Both the position numbers and the translations under genes were made by a program. 64,000 nt of DNA from NCBI RefSeq assembly GCF_000165425.1, contig NW_001799244.1, forward strand, positions 374,118-438,117. The letters are read 5' to 3'. The stretch is from Paramecium tetraurelia (lineage: Eukaryota > Ciliophora > Oligohymenophorea > Peniculida > Parameciidae). Below are positions 38,058 to 49,205 of the stretch, piece after piece (the stretch's first letter is position 1; each line of letters starts with the position of its first letter). A model generated the notes under the pieces. The model saw nothing but the letters and a program-made list of their open reading frames with translations, was not told where the DNA came from and made no database searches.

Positions 38058-40800
38058 ATGTTTAATTAGAAAAAAGACTATATAAAAAAAAAATATAAAG
38101 ATGTTCCACCATTAAACATTGGCGATGTGAATAGAATATTGCAACAATATAAAAGTGATGAAGATAAATTTAGAATGTTTGCATCAATTTTAGAAATTTA
38201 AAAATAGCACACCACACGAACACATGAAAGTAATACAGAAGAAGTTCTAAGGAAGAATGTATAGAGATTGATTGAACTTTATGGAGACATGGATATTAAT
38301 TATGATGCTCTCAATAATATTTATAAGAAAGTTGATGAAAATTAGGACATCTAAACTTAAATTGAAAAAATTGAATATAGCAATATATTTTAAGGAGATA
38401 TGAATTCTTAAATAATAAGCGTACAAAAGTAGATTGATAAATATGATCATTACTTGAATGTCATCTAAACTAAGCTTTCTAAAAATGTATTCACCAATTA
38501 CTCTAGTTATCTCCAAGCTCTTACTCACATTGATTCAATCGGAAATGTCAGTTAAACACTAATCATTAAGGTTAAAGAGAGCAGAGAAAAGATGTAGAAA
38601 ACATAATAGACAGTGATAAAGCACAGCAAATAGATTTTGGAGAAAAGACAATAAATACTAAACTTATAAGTAAACGAATAATATTATTATAGCTATTGAT
38701 AGAAACGCTAAAGAAAGTTAAAGATCAGTATGTTTTGCCTTACGAAAGCTTTGTGCTTAGTATGTAGAATGGATATATAGATGCATCAACCTACCTACCT
38801 ACAATTATAGTATTCTTTATTATATATATAGAATATTGAAATAAATGATGGTTTCTAATTTATACCCAAAAATTATAAAGAGGATAGGATTGAATACGTT
38901 AGAAAATTGACATGTAAAGGGATAATCGATTAGTTTATCAATTATGACGAAAAAATATACAAAATTCATTATGACTCCTATCTTTACATGGAAGTACATC
39001 TATTAATTAAAACAAGAAAAATAATATAGTACAACCTTATGATTAAATAGTTCACATCCTAATTTTGAGAGCATTTGAAGCTAAATTATAGATAGTATTT
39101 GATCAAATTAGTCAAATTTTATAAATAGACTTTTATTTTGACAATTTAACAGATTCTTTAAATTAGATTTCAAAGGAACAACTCACTGAATTTTATAGAG
39201 AATTATGTTGTCAAACGGTTCATTTTTTTATGAATTTTCATTTGATCATAAGATTCCATATTGAAAATACTCAAAATTCCTAAATTATTCAATTAAGAAA
39301 ATTAATTTATGAAAAAGTGTTCGATAGAATTTGTGATTTTATTGATTAAACAACAAGTTGGCCTCGAATGAACAAAGAAGATATGATTTGCTTTTTTGGT
39401 ATGCTTACTATTTTGATTTCTAAATGTGAAGTGTTTGGAGGTTAAAACCTTTAGAAATACAAAACATTTATAGAGGATAAGTTTAATAATTATTTAGAGA
39501 CAAGAGGAAATGATAAGCAAATCAAAGAATCACTATTAAATGAAGATTGTAAGAAATGCATGAAAATCACACTTAATTAAACTTAAAATATTCTACAAAT
39601 AGCTAATAAATAATCAAAATTTCACATTTTTGATTATACAGATCCACTTCCAGATACATTGAATATCTTCAAATCGATTGAATACAAGAAAATAATAGAT
39701 TTAATTATGGGTACAACTGTCTCTATGAAAAAATAAAATAATACATCTAGTTTAATTTATTAAGGGAAAGAAAGAACACTCTTATTGACATCAACTGTTA
39801 GTTAATTGTACATTATAATTCAACAATAGCTGATGTACATTCATTTCTGTTAATAGCATAAAATAAAATTAGTGGAAGAATTGATCTTCTTAATTAACTA
39901 TTATATTTATACTTTAGCTATTCCTATGATATTAGATGAACATAAAAGATATATTTTTGATGATACGCTTAATTTTAATTATGACTAAAAGTAAGAGCCA
40001 GATCAATATACATAATAATTTGAACACATTAGTTATGTCATCCTCTATAGGGAGAAATATGTAGATTTGATCAAATATCTCAAAAAAATCCTCATTCCAA
40101 AAGATCTTAAGGTTAAAAAAACCTATCAATTTGATTTAATGGATAGAGTTGTATACATTGAATCAATATTGTTTCTAATTAATGAATTTGATTCAATAAA
40201 AGATGTTTTTACTGAATTTTAACCATTTTACTAAGAATTAAACTCAATAATAGGATAATTATAGGATATTGTAATTAGAGATAGCATTAATAAAGAACCT
40301 TATGCTTCATTAGTTTTATGCAAATATGATTTGAAGTAGAATGATAAGGAAGATTAATAGAGGATTCAGTTGATAGACAAAATAATATCGACAAATGAAA
40401 TTAAATTGCAAGGTTTGTCTTAGCAACAATTAACAGAAGTTTAGACAATATATTATGATGAAATCATCTATCTATTTGCAGTTGTTTATTCTAGAATTAA
40501 GAAAGTTAATAATACTGGCAGAGAAGTTATGTTGAATGATTATCAAAAAGTCTCGAAAACCTTTAATGTTGAAAATAGTTTATACGAATCCTTTGTAAAA
40601 ATTCTTAATTCAACTTAAGCAGAGACGATTATTGAATATATGAATAATCATTAAGTAATTTATTCAGTTTTTAATATTAATAGAAAATATTTCCATATAA
40701 AATGTTGATGGGCCTATTTAATGCTTAAGGATTATAAAATTGTAAGAAACAACTAAGAAAAGATCAATTGTTTAAGATCTTTTAAAACTACTAGCAATGA
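38058..40800 (+). CDS. VPS50: VPS50/syndetin, EARP tethering complex subunit
   Basis: 881 residues after removing introns 38670-38692, 38810-38831, 38994-39016 (AAG end) and 40655-40683. The N-terminal half fits the Vps54_N/VPS50 helical region (FTNYSSYLQALTHIDSIGNV, then a long helix with EKRQQILNL and an ETLKKVKDQYVLPYESFVLS segment). The C-terminus matches the syndetin-specific end: VVYSRIKKVNNTGREVML followed, after the last intron, by a segment with HQKIFPYKMLMGLFN that parallels plant syndetin. VPS50 with VPS51-53 forms EARP, which tethers endosomal carriers for recycling. The gene is recognised from family pattern, not a search. A VPS54 assignment is the main alternative, less likely because of the C-terminus. 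Confidence 0.82.
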
Positions 40801-40921
40801 ATGTAAATAAAACTTGATTGAGTATTAAATATAAATCAATTATCTTTATATCTATTAAATAACGAGATTCTTTACATTTAATCAATTTCTGATTAATAAA
40901 TTTTGTTGTCTTAAGACTCAT

Positions 40922-42530
40922 TCAAGCTTTTAAGAGATACTAATTAATTTAATTGAATATTATACTAGCATTTATTTTTTTAAAGCTACTAAGAGGATCT
41001 TTTGTGTAAAAACTGTCTAAATTTGTTTCTTCCATTTTTGAAAATGAAGGCTTTTTAACTGATGGCAATTATCTAATTTAAATAGATGATGATTTATTCT
41101 CCGATATGTCGGAATCAAAATCGATTTATTCATTATTCGTATTTTAAACTCTCTAGAAAGGAGAATCTGCTTCAGATAGTTGCCCTTCGGTAGTTGGTTA
41201 GAAAATGTTACTTGAATTATTAGTTTTAAGCATTTTCGATACTAGATTTTAATTTGGATTTAATACTGTTTTATTGAGATTAAGTTACTGGACAAATAAA
41301 AAAATCAGATTCCAAAGCTTGTTTGGCTGTGATTCTTTCTAAAGGGTTTTTTGCAAGCATTCTTTTTAATAATTGTTATGCATCTAAAGGAATCATATCC
41401 ATGTCACGTCCATCTAAAATGAAATTGCATTTTTTATTCTAAGCCAACACTTCATTGAATGAATTGCCATAAAATAAACTATGTCCAAATAGTAATTTGT
41501 AGAAGATACACCCACAACTAAAAACGTCACAAACTTTATCGTATTTTTAATCTCTATCAATCAAATTGAGAACCTCAGGAGCTACATATCCAGGAGTTCC
41601 ACATTTTGGGAATTGGTATTTTGAAACTTCAGTAAAGGTGGACAATCCAAAATCAACTATAATAAGAGTATCATATTGATCTTATTCACGGAACATGATG
41701 TTATCTGGTTTTAAATCTCTATGGATGATATTATTCTCATGTAGGATTCTCACGCCTTCCAGCAGTTATTACATTATGATTCTTACTGACTTTATCGGAA
41801 ATAATTCCTTCCTTTACTAAACAACATAATATTAATTATTTATTACTTTCCATAATTCCATTTCCTCTGCTAAGGTTCTTCCTTGCATTAAATCTAATAT
41901 TAAATAGTAGGTGTAGTCGCCTTCAAAAGTTTCATACAATTTTATGAAAGGGGCATTTATGCACTATTTATTAAGTAGGTTGAGAATTTCAACTTCATTC
42001 AAAAATGCTTTCATGCCAAATTAGCTTTTCTAAAGATAATGTTTATCAATAGCTTTTGCGGCCAATAAAGTTGACTCTGATCCAATTTCTTTTATTTGGA
42101 TCACTTTGGCAGAACTCCCTTTGCCGAGATTGTATTGAGCCTCATAGAAGTCAGAAATCTTAACAAATGTGACTTTATTCTTAATTTATTGTCTTATACT
42201 AACCATAATGGATATTTGATTACATGTGTAAGTCTTCTGTTTTACCAGTAAAATCTTTGAATTTGCTCTGGTATCTGATAGTCAATGCTTTTATTATAAG
42301 TTTATTATCTTTTTGTTCTGTGATCCATCCAACTTGTTGACTCAATTACAAAAATAAGACATATTTCGGTTTTTCATCCTTAGGTTTCTATATATAGTGG
42401 GGATTCTTACTGTACTCATTAAAAGGTATTTATCTAGAACATAGCAGTAATACTTCACGTCCCGAATGAAATGCTTACGAAGTACAACACATTCAAATTA
42501 AATTTTAGAGTAATCATATTAAGATGTCAT
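40922..42530 (-). CDS. Protein kinase with N-terminal PH-like domain
   Basis: 491 residues after removing introns 42388-42410, 42199-42223, 41817-41846, 41266-41288 and 41211-41242 (AAG end). Residues ~12-105 look like a pleckstrin-homology fold: VKYYCYVLDKYLLMST, KYVLFLQLSQQVGWITE, and a closing FTGKTEDLHIIRQQI helix. The kinase domain then shows LGKGSSAKVI, the Lys in LAAKAID, HRDLKPDNIMF, VDFGLST, CGTPGYVAPEVL and PLERITAKQAL, so it is active-looking and of CAMK type. A Ser-rich ~75-residue tail follows. The PH part suggests recruitment to phosphoinositide membranes. An ATG at 42206 could start a kinase-only product, but splicing the 25-nt intron over it joins both parts in frame. Its start lies 18 nt from the next gene's stop. 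Confidence 0.88.
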
Positions 42531-42548
42531 ATACAATAAATTAATTAT

Positions 42549-44047
42549 TCATTTAATTGAACTAATAAAGTTATATTGGCTGCCATCCATTTCAGAGTTA
42601 CTATCATGTATTTTGAACGCACTTGTTTTTCTTCTTCGCATTAAAAATTTCTTTTTAGTCTCTATCCTTTAAACTTCTCTTTCAATTTTAGGGATTTTCA
42701 ATACTTTTTTAACTACAGGTTGTGAAGATCTAATTTATTGCAAGACTGGAGAAGGCAATCTTTTTTCAGTGCTTCCCAATTATAAAAAATCCAAATTAAT
42801 ATTTCTCTCCAAGTCTTTTTTTACTTCAGTTAAATCATTAAAATGTTTCTCATATTGTAACAGTTATCTCATAAAATTATTGTTCTTCTATTCAGACAAC
42901 TAAATCAAAGCATTTTTGATGGATGGAACCTTGTCCAATATGGTTTCAAAACATTCCCTCTTAACCATGTAGAGTTCTGATTGATCAGTAACTGAATAGA
43001 CTGAGTGTGTTCTTACATTATTATTCTTTGCTTTAGTTATACTGAATGTTTACTTGCATTAAGAATTCCATTTCTCCAAACATCTATCCTGCAGTTATAT
43101 ATTTGATAGTCACAGGTTTCTTCTTCTCCAAATAATAGATATTGCCATATTTCTTTCTTTAAAACCGAGCCTCTAATCTTTCTGAGATTGTGTAGGTCTT
43201 CGGAGTGCTCATTCCACACAAAATCTTCTCGAAATCGCCCTTGAACATCTCATTCAAGTCTATGGTCGATGTCTTTATTATTTTGACTATCTTGAACTCC
43301 CCCTTTTTAATGATGTATACGTAGTCTAATGGATCCCCCTCCTTGTACACAGTGGCATTCATTGCATATCGTTTTACATAAGCCCTATCATAAAATACCT
43401 TGATATCCTGAAATCTCCAGTTGTGGAAGAAATCTAGATTTGCAAATTCTTCGAAATAAGCTTTCTTTAATTGATTTTTGACACTCTTAGCTATAATTTA
43501 ATAACTCTCCTTATTCAAATATGCGAGATGGGTGTTCTCTATAGCTCTGACAGAGGCTGTTCTGAGTGCATCAGAATCCATGGCTCGTTCTCCAAAAGTC
43601 TCGAAATTCGTCAATTGTTTTATCTCATTATCGAATATCGAGGCTTGTGGATCAGATGGATTGAAATCCTTCAACACTGACACACGACCACTTATGATAA
43701 AGTAGAAATTGTCTCCTTTTTCTCCTTCTTTAAAAACAAAGTGTCCTAATGGAATATACTTGTGTCTAAGATTCCTACAACATTATTCATGCAAAAGATC
43801 GGAACCCAAATTCGCAAAAAAATCAAGAGATCGTGTGGCCTATTTTAGCAGTTCAACATCTGCTTATAATCTCAGTTCACATGGCTTCAGAAGTATAAAA
43901 ATCATTATATCTATGATGTCTTGATAACTGTACTCTCATGATTACATACTTAGAAAAATCCCTTTGACTCATCCTCAGATCGATTTTCTACAGTACAGTC
44001 GATGCCCTTCTAATCTACTCTGTATTAAATTTTAGTCGTTTAATCAT
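42549..44047 (-). CDS. Cyclic nucleotide-binding domain protein
   Basis: 482 residues after removing introns 43928-43949 and 43026-43053 (28 nt, AAG end). Two cyclic-nucleotide-binding folds are visible. The first has GHFVFKEGEKGDNFYFIISGRVSVL and FGERAMDSDALRTASVRA, a phosphate-binding cassette (FGE-A-R-A-like, with Arg). The second starts with NATVYKEGDPLDYVYIIKKGEFKI and ends with AGQMFGEMEFLMQ, whose cassette lacks the usual Arg. The C-terminal ~130 residues are a basic coiled-coil tail. No kinase or channel domain is present, so this is a stand-alone cAMP/cGMP sensor. The guanylyl cyclase in this window could supply a ligand, though nothing links the two directly. Confidence 0.88.
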
Positions 44048-44359
44048 ATACTATATTAATATATTAAATTAATAACTCTAATAATCAACCCATAGGATAT
44101 ACAGGATACTCTTTCCTTCAATCAAAGGAATTAACAAATATAATTATTTGAAACCATAGAAATAATTAATTAGAATATCATGAATTTAATTCTAGTATAT
44201 CTCTTTGTCTCATTCAGACACTAAGATCAATTAAAAGATTACATTAAACAAAATATAGCTTGAAATTAGAATTAGTACTTTATATATATTATTTTCTTAT
44301 TTCTTTAGATAAAAATTAAAATCAATTCAAATTCAAAATTCTCCAAAAAGCTTATTGAT
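44048..44359. other. Intergenic AT-rich spacer
   Basis: About 310 nt upstream of the cyclic-nucleotide-binding gene, AT-rich, nothing else seen. Confidence 0.45.
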
Positions 44360-44830
44360 ATTGGGAGTCTCAAGCTCTAAACATGAAATGCAAGTAATCC
44401 CTTAAGAGAATTCACCATTAATTTATTGTGTCCAGATTTTTCAGTTAATAAATTTCCATTCACTTATAATTTTTGTTTTCAAATATAGTCCAATCAATCT
44501 GAAATCAAATACTCTTCTGAATTGAATGGCTGCTCAATTACACAGACATTGACTAGGGAAGTGTTCAAAATTTTCAATAAAATTTATTTAAAAAACATTT
44601 TCAATATAGATGTGCATTTCTTGCACTTATTTCATAGATATCTGATGTTCCAGATGATTGATGCAGGATTCTGAGAACAATTCTAAGAGAGAGAGTGTCA
44701 CTTGTTTGATCATGATTGGATGATTATTGGAAAATGAACGATTGGGAAGGAAAGGCCAGAGAAACCCAAAAGGACCGAGATTTCATGAGTTGTGAGAGTG
44801 TTGGACTTGAATTTCCATGAATTGAATAAA
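44360..44830 (-). pseudogene. Coding-like fragments, probably a decayed or unresolved gene
   Basis: Minus-strand pieces read like protein (NVCVIEQPFNSEEYLISD; LTEKSGHNKLMVNSLKGLL; MKSRSFWVSLAFPSQSFIF) but in different frames, with TGA codons between them that I could not place in GT-AG introns of normal size. GC content is higher than in the spacers. It may be a real multi-exon gene with splice sites I missed, or a relic. No family is recognised. Confidence 0.33.
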
Positions 44831-44858
44831 ATTAAAAAACATTGAAATTCAATGATTT

Positions 44859-45077
44859 TCAATAATATGAAATATTGATAGTATTAATTCGGGTAGCAGA
44901 AATATATTTTATAGTACATAAAACGCTCAAAAATGTGGCTTCATTATGTACATATAAAAACCCTAGAACCAATTTGTCTTGGGCTGTTGTAACATTATTA
45001 GCACCAGTTTGATCTAAGAATGAAGTTCTAAACTGTTTAGTATTTAATAAATCCTGATATTGAAATTTTTGGTGCAA
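44859..45077 (-). CDS. Small hypothetical protein
   Basis: One frame of 72 residues, MHQKFQYQDLLNTKQFRTSF at the start. Unlike its neighbours it uses only CAA/CAG for Gln. An internal GTTTTT...AAG could be an intron after LVLG. No family is recognised and the gene status is uncertain. Confidence 0.35.
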   Translation of the reverse strand: MHQKFQYQDLLNTKQFRTSFLDQTGANNVTTAQDKLVLGFLYVHNEATFLSVLCTIKYISATRINTINISYY

Positions 45078-45139
45078 ATATTTATTGCATTAATATTAAT
45101 TTTAAATAATATTTCTTTTAGACAGAAACACTCTCTTGA

Positions 45140-46714
45140 ATGTTCAACACTTTAAACCTTAGTTAATATCTTCACAGTCAAATGAATAGTAAGAATAATT
45201 AGATAATTAGATTCTATGAATCCTCAAAATTTCACTTAACCTTTAACCTCTTCATAACTACCAAGACATGATGCTCAAGAAATGATCCAATCAGTTATTA
45301 ATTAACCTGAAGAGGAGATGAATATTGAAAAACTAGTAAATATTATTAAAATTCCTAGGACCAAAATAACAGCGGAGACCTGGACGGAATGGTAAAAAGG
45401 GAAAGCTATGCGTGCATTCCAGCTTAGTAGACCATAAAACAAGAGTTTAAAAGGGAATCTCCACATGTAAAGATAAGTGTTTATAAATAACATCAACTGG
45501 CTAGTTAAAAATTTTATATCCTCCAAGATGACAAGTAATTTCTCTCATTTATTCTTAGAATCATCGGCGGAAATTAAGTGCATAAAAATGAAATCTAAAT
45601 TATAAGAAGAAAGAAAGCTGAAGATAACAACTTGGATTTCGGTATTAAACAATCCCTATATTTAAGGTCTTTCTGGTTAAGAATCTAATGTTGAATTAAT
45701 CCCCTGCAAAATTTTAACTAAATACGGATTTCTCTATTCGAGCAGGATCACTTCTGAAATTCTTGTTCTTCTTTCGTTGAAGTACTTACCACAAGGATAA
45801 AGTTTGCATTCTAAAATCGCTAAATTACCCTCAAATGTGTTCAGACTCATTCATCAATTTATCAAGTAGTTTATTATTATATTTTCAAGAGTAAAACCAA
45901 AATTCTTTGTTTAAGATTGTGGAACCTCTCTCAAAACATTGGTTAGGATACAAAAAGACAAGCCAAAAAGAATGCAATTGAACAACAAATACTTAATTGG
46001 ATCTGATTTATACTTCAATGTTGTTTAGTTAATCTCAAATCCAAAATCTACTCACAAACAAAACTTAGAAACTGATAATGATTATTTTTTCTAAACTCTT
46101 GTTAGAGAACATGCAAGAGATAGATCCAGAATACACGGATTAACCAAAGAGGAACAGGAAATGTTTTAATGTATTGATATTTGACATTACTTTTTAGAAT
46201 ACCTAAAAAATTATTCTCAATCAAAGAAAAAGGGAAGAAAACTGTATACTCTATTGAATTGCAATCGCCCTTTTCTTAAAATACAGTTTGATACTCCCAT
46301 TGTCAAATAAATGGCAGTGTTTATTGCAAAAGAGGGACAATAACAAATTTTTAAAATTGGAAGGTCTCAGGATTGCGACATCATAGTCAATATCAATACA
46401 GTTTCCAGAAAGTAAACATAAATCAAATTCAACGGAAATTAATGGGAAATATGTGATGGTGAGGGAGTAAAGCAATCTGCCAATGGAACTTGGTAGTCCT
46501 TATAATAATATGATAATCCTTTAAGTTAAAAATCAAAGTAGAGCATACCAATTCAAATAGAAGATAAAATGGAACTCAAAATAAGTGAAAATATTTTTAA
46601 ATTTGAAATGGTAGGATTTGGTATCTCGAAAAGGTAAGATATTTGTAATATTTTATTAGAAGGAAATTAAATAACTCATTATATAAAGAGCTAACTAACA
46701 TTGAGTAATTATGA
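45140..46714 (+). CDS. FHA-domain protein, probably two FHA modules
   Basis: 497 residues after removing introns 45162-45189, 46171-46197 and 46634-46659. The second FHA domain is clear: FKIGRSQDCDIIVNINTVSR, then KFNGNQWEICDGEG and KQSANGTW, with the phospho-Thr-reading Arg, Ser-Arg and Asn-Gly positions in place. An earlier segment (FVQDCGTSLKTLVRIQKDKP then YLIGSDLYFNV) has the order of a second, atypical FHA or FHA-like fold. The N-terminal ~200 residues contain no domain I know. FHA proteins read phosphothreonine, so this is a candidate effector for one of the window's kinases, which is inference only. Confidence 0.82.
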
Positions 46715-46862
46715 ATTCATTAATTATTTTCACTTAAAATCTAATTTATTATATCTTTTGAGTATTCAACTTTGTAATAACTCATAAATCTTTTGATTGA
46801 ACCATTCCATATAGAGTGTTTCAAATTGTATCTAATTTTAATAGAATTACATTATTTTTTAT

Positions 46863-47828
46863 ATGGGAAAATTTTCAAGAAATCAAAAATAGAATTAAGG
46901 ACTTAAAGTTCGCTTAGAATCTAAGTTATAACTTGGACAACTAAAAGTTTAGATTAAAAAACCTGAAATTAAAAAGCCCGAAATTGGTAAACCTCCTGGA
47001 TTGAATAAGATATCAATGGCGTAACCTAAAATCTGGAGTACTCAATAACGAGATATCAATATTATCGAATTTCTTATTAATGAAGGTCGACATTTCCTAC
47101 TTCATTTTGCTGGAGCAAAGAAGAACTTGAAGAATGAATAAAATTAATATAAAAGGATGCTCAAATAAGAGAAATATAATGAATAAAAATCTAATTAACC
47201 TTTATATGAATTCTTAGAATCCTTTTCTGAAAACCATCTTGGATAACCATCGAGGAACAAGAAAAAGGAAAGGATAGTTGTTTTTTTCTTTAGAAGCAAT
47301 TGCCTCCACAATCTAAAAAACAGATACACTAAACAGATGGATATATAAAATGAGAATTGGATTAAGATTTTGAAGGAGATTAAGTTTATATTAGATGAAA
47401 CCTTTTACACGGAATTAATTGAATTATTAAAAAAATTAGAAGAGAATAATGATATTAAGTGGATTACAGAGTAGTTAATACAACAATTTAGTGAGACTGA
47501 TAATTTAAAAGACATTTAAGTTATATTTAAAAATCTTTTGATTCAAATCTTTAAGGGACGTTTGGATGAGCATCTATATTGGGATAAAGTCTAGAATCTC
47601 CCACCAGATTAAATATTAAAAATTTACAAGGAAAGAATACCTCACTATTAACCATAGATTATGAAGTTTGTGAAAAGTGTGAAGACTCTCTTTGATGGAG
47701 AATCAAAAGATAATAATCAAAACTTTTAGTATCAAGATATCGAGAAAGATCATTTTGATGATTTCGATTATGAGTAACAATTATTCAAAGACTACTCCGT
47801 TATAAATTTTCATTCAGAAGAATTCTGA
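46863..47828 (+). CDS. Hypothetical protein
   Basis: One exon of 321 residues, starting MGKFSRNQKQNQGLKVR. The N-terminal ~90 residues are basic with KKPEIGKPPG repeats. The centre holds a hydrophobic strand (RIVVFFFRSNCLHNLKNR) and long amphipathic helices (FILDETFYTELIELLKKLEE). The end is acidic (DFDYEQQLFKDYS). MGKFS could be myristoylated but the following residues are weak. No family is recognised. Confidence 0.65.
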
Positions 47829-47887
47829 TATTTTTATTTATATCCATCAATAGTATTCATATACAAATTTAAATAATTAAATTATTC

Positions 47888-48778
47888 ATGGCCTAATAAT
47901 CCGCCGAATTCGCACAAAAAGTTGATGACTCTCATAAAGGTTAAGACGACGATAAAAATTAACCTTAGGAAGTGAAACAATAAAATGAAGAGAAAAATGA
48001 AGCACCAAAGACAGAAAACAAAGTTCCTAGTTTGTTTGGATCATTGATCAATGGATAAAATTTATTCACTAACAATTAAACATCTTCCATTTTTTAAGGA
48101 AGTTTGTTTGGGTCAACCTAGCCAACAACTGGAATTTTTAGCACAGGACCTCCTGTTTTAGGCAATGCCAATGTAGATCTCACAAAACCAGGACCATCCT
48201 TGTTTGGTATTAGTTACACAGCACCAAAGTCAGATGATAGCGAGCCAGGAGAAGATGATGGTATCAATGACTTATCTATTTTATAGGATAAGATGATTAG
48301 AAACCAGAGGATGATGAACCATAACAAATAGTAATGAAATATGATTACACTTAAAACACAGATCAATTAGTAAAGGTAATTGTATTTTTATGATCAAAGG
48401 TCAATGTTGAAAAGTTTAGAAAAAATACAAATGATATTTTGGAGAAGGGATCTGTTGCTATTGAAAAAACAAAAAATGGAAATGCTTATTATCTTGTTTA
48501 TAGGTATGTTGTTTTATCTATTTGTTAGAAATGCAATTTAGTAATCATTTTATACTGGGTAATTTGTCAAAGGATTCTCAGAGATCAAACCCTTGGGATA
48601 GAAGCCAGAAAATTTAATTATTAAAGCTATCAGCAGAAAAGAAAAATAGTATAGAAGATAAGATGAGTAAGGTGAAGATGAAAAGAAATCAATATCTGTT
48701 GACATATTAAAAGTAATGTTCACAACCAAAGAGGGATCAGAAGAGTTTAAAACAGAGTTTGCAAAAATATTTTAATGA
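47888..48778 (+). CDS. FG nucleoporin with Ran-binding domain (Nup50/Nup2-like)
   Basis: 271 residues after removing introns 48261-48286, 48376-48399 (AAG end) and 48504-48528. The N-terminal half carries FG-type motifs (SLFGS, SLFGST, PSLFGIS). The C-terminal half is a RanBD/PH fold: ILEKGSVAIEKTKNGNAYYL, VYRNA, EIKPLGQKPENLIIKAI and MFTTKEGSEEFKTEFAKI. This pairing is found in Nup50/Nup2, mobile nuclear-basket nucleoporins that help release cargo from importin alpha by binding Ran-GTP. The protein is shorter than yeast Nup2 or human NUP50. An acidic linker (DDQKPEDDEP) precedes the RanBD. Confidence 0.88.
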
Positions 48779-48805
48779 TATTACATATTAAATGAATTTT
48801 TAGGA

Positions 48806-49172
48806 TCATGGTTAACAGAAAAAGCATTAAACGTTGCCATCCATATCATTAAATTCAACATTAGGAAAGTTTTTCTTTTTTTCCAACATATTTATGCGCA
48901 TTACCTCAAAAAACTCTTGGAATGTTAAAGATTCTCTGTTTCCAATTTAATCATTTAACTTTGGAGCATCATATGAATCTCTGTATAATTTTCTTAGAGT
49001 TTCAGTGCTAATAACTCCATCCTCAATGTATTTATTAAAAGAATACTTTTGGATCTAGAGAATTAAAAACATTTTTGATGCCCTCAATTTCTTATTCCGT
49101 AAGACCTGAGTTTTATTGGCAAGACTATGAAATGTCTTAATTACAAGTTTGTGTAAGATTGCTATTTCCCAT
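48806..49172 (-). CDS. Small myristoylated EF-hand-like protein
   Basis: 113 residues after removing an intron at 49022-49046 (25 nt, ending GAG). The N-terminus MGNSNLTQTC fits N-myristoylation. A helix-loop-helix follows (GLTEQEIEGIKNVFNSLDPKDGVISTETLRKLY), whose loop has Asp-Pro-Lys-Asp-Gly and a distal Glu, so it may be a shortened or inactive EF-hand. A second helical pair (LTFQEFFEVMRINML) could be a partner hand. It is tightly placed between the nucleoporin and CHFR genes. Confidence 0.68.
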
Positions 49173-49205
49173 AATATTAATGATTATAATTAGAATAAAA
49201 CTGAT

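Noticed and set aside
42199-42223. ATG at 42206 as the start of the kinase
   Set aside because: A canonical 25-nt intron spans it and joins the kinase in frame to an upstream PH-like domain.
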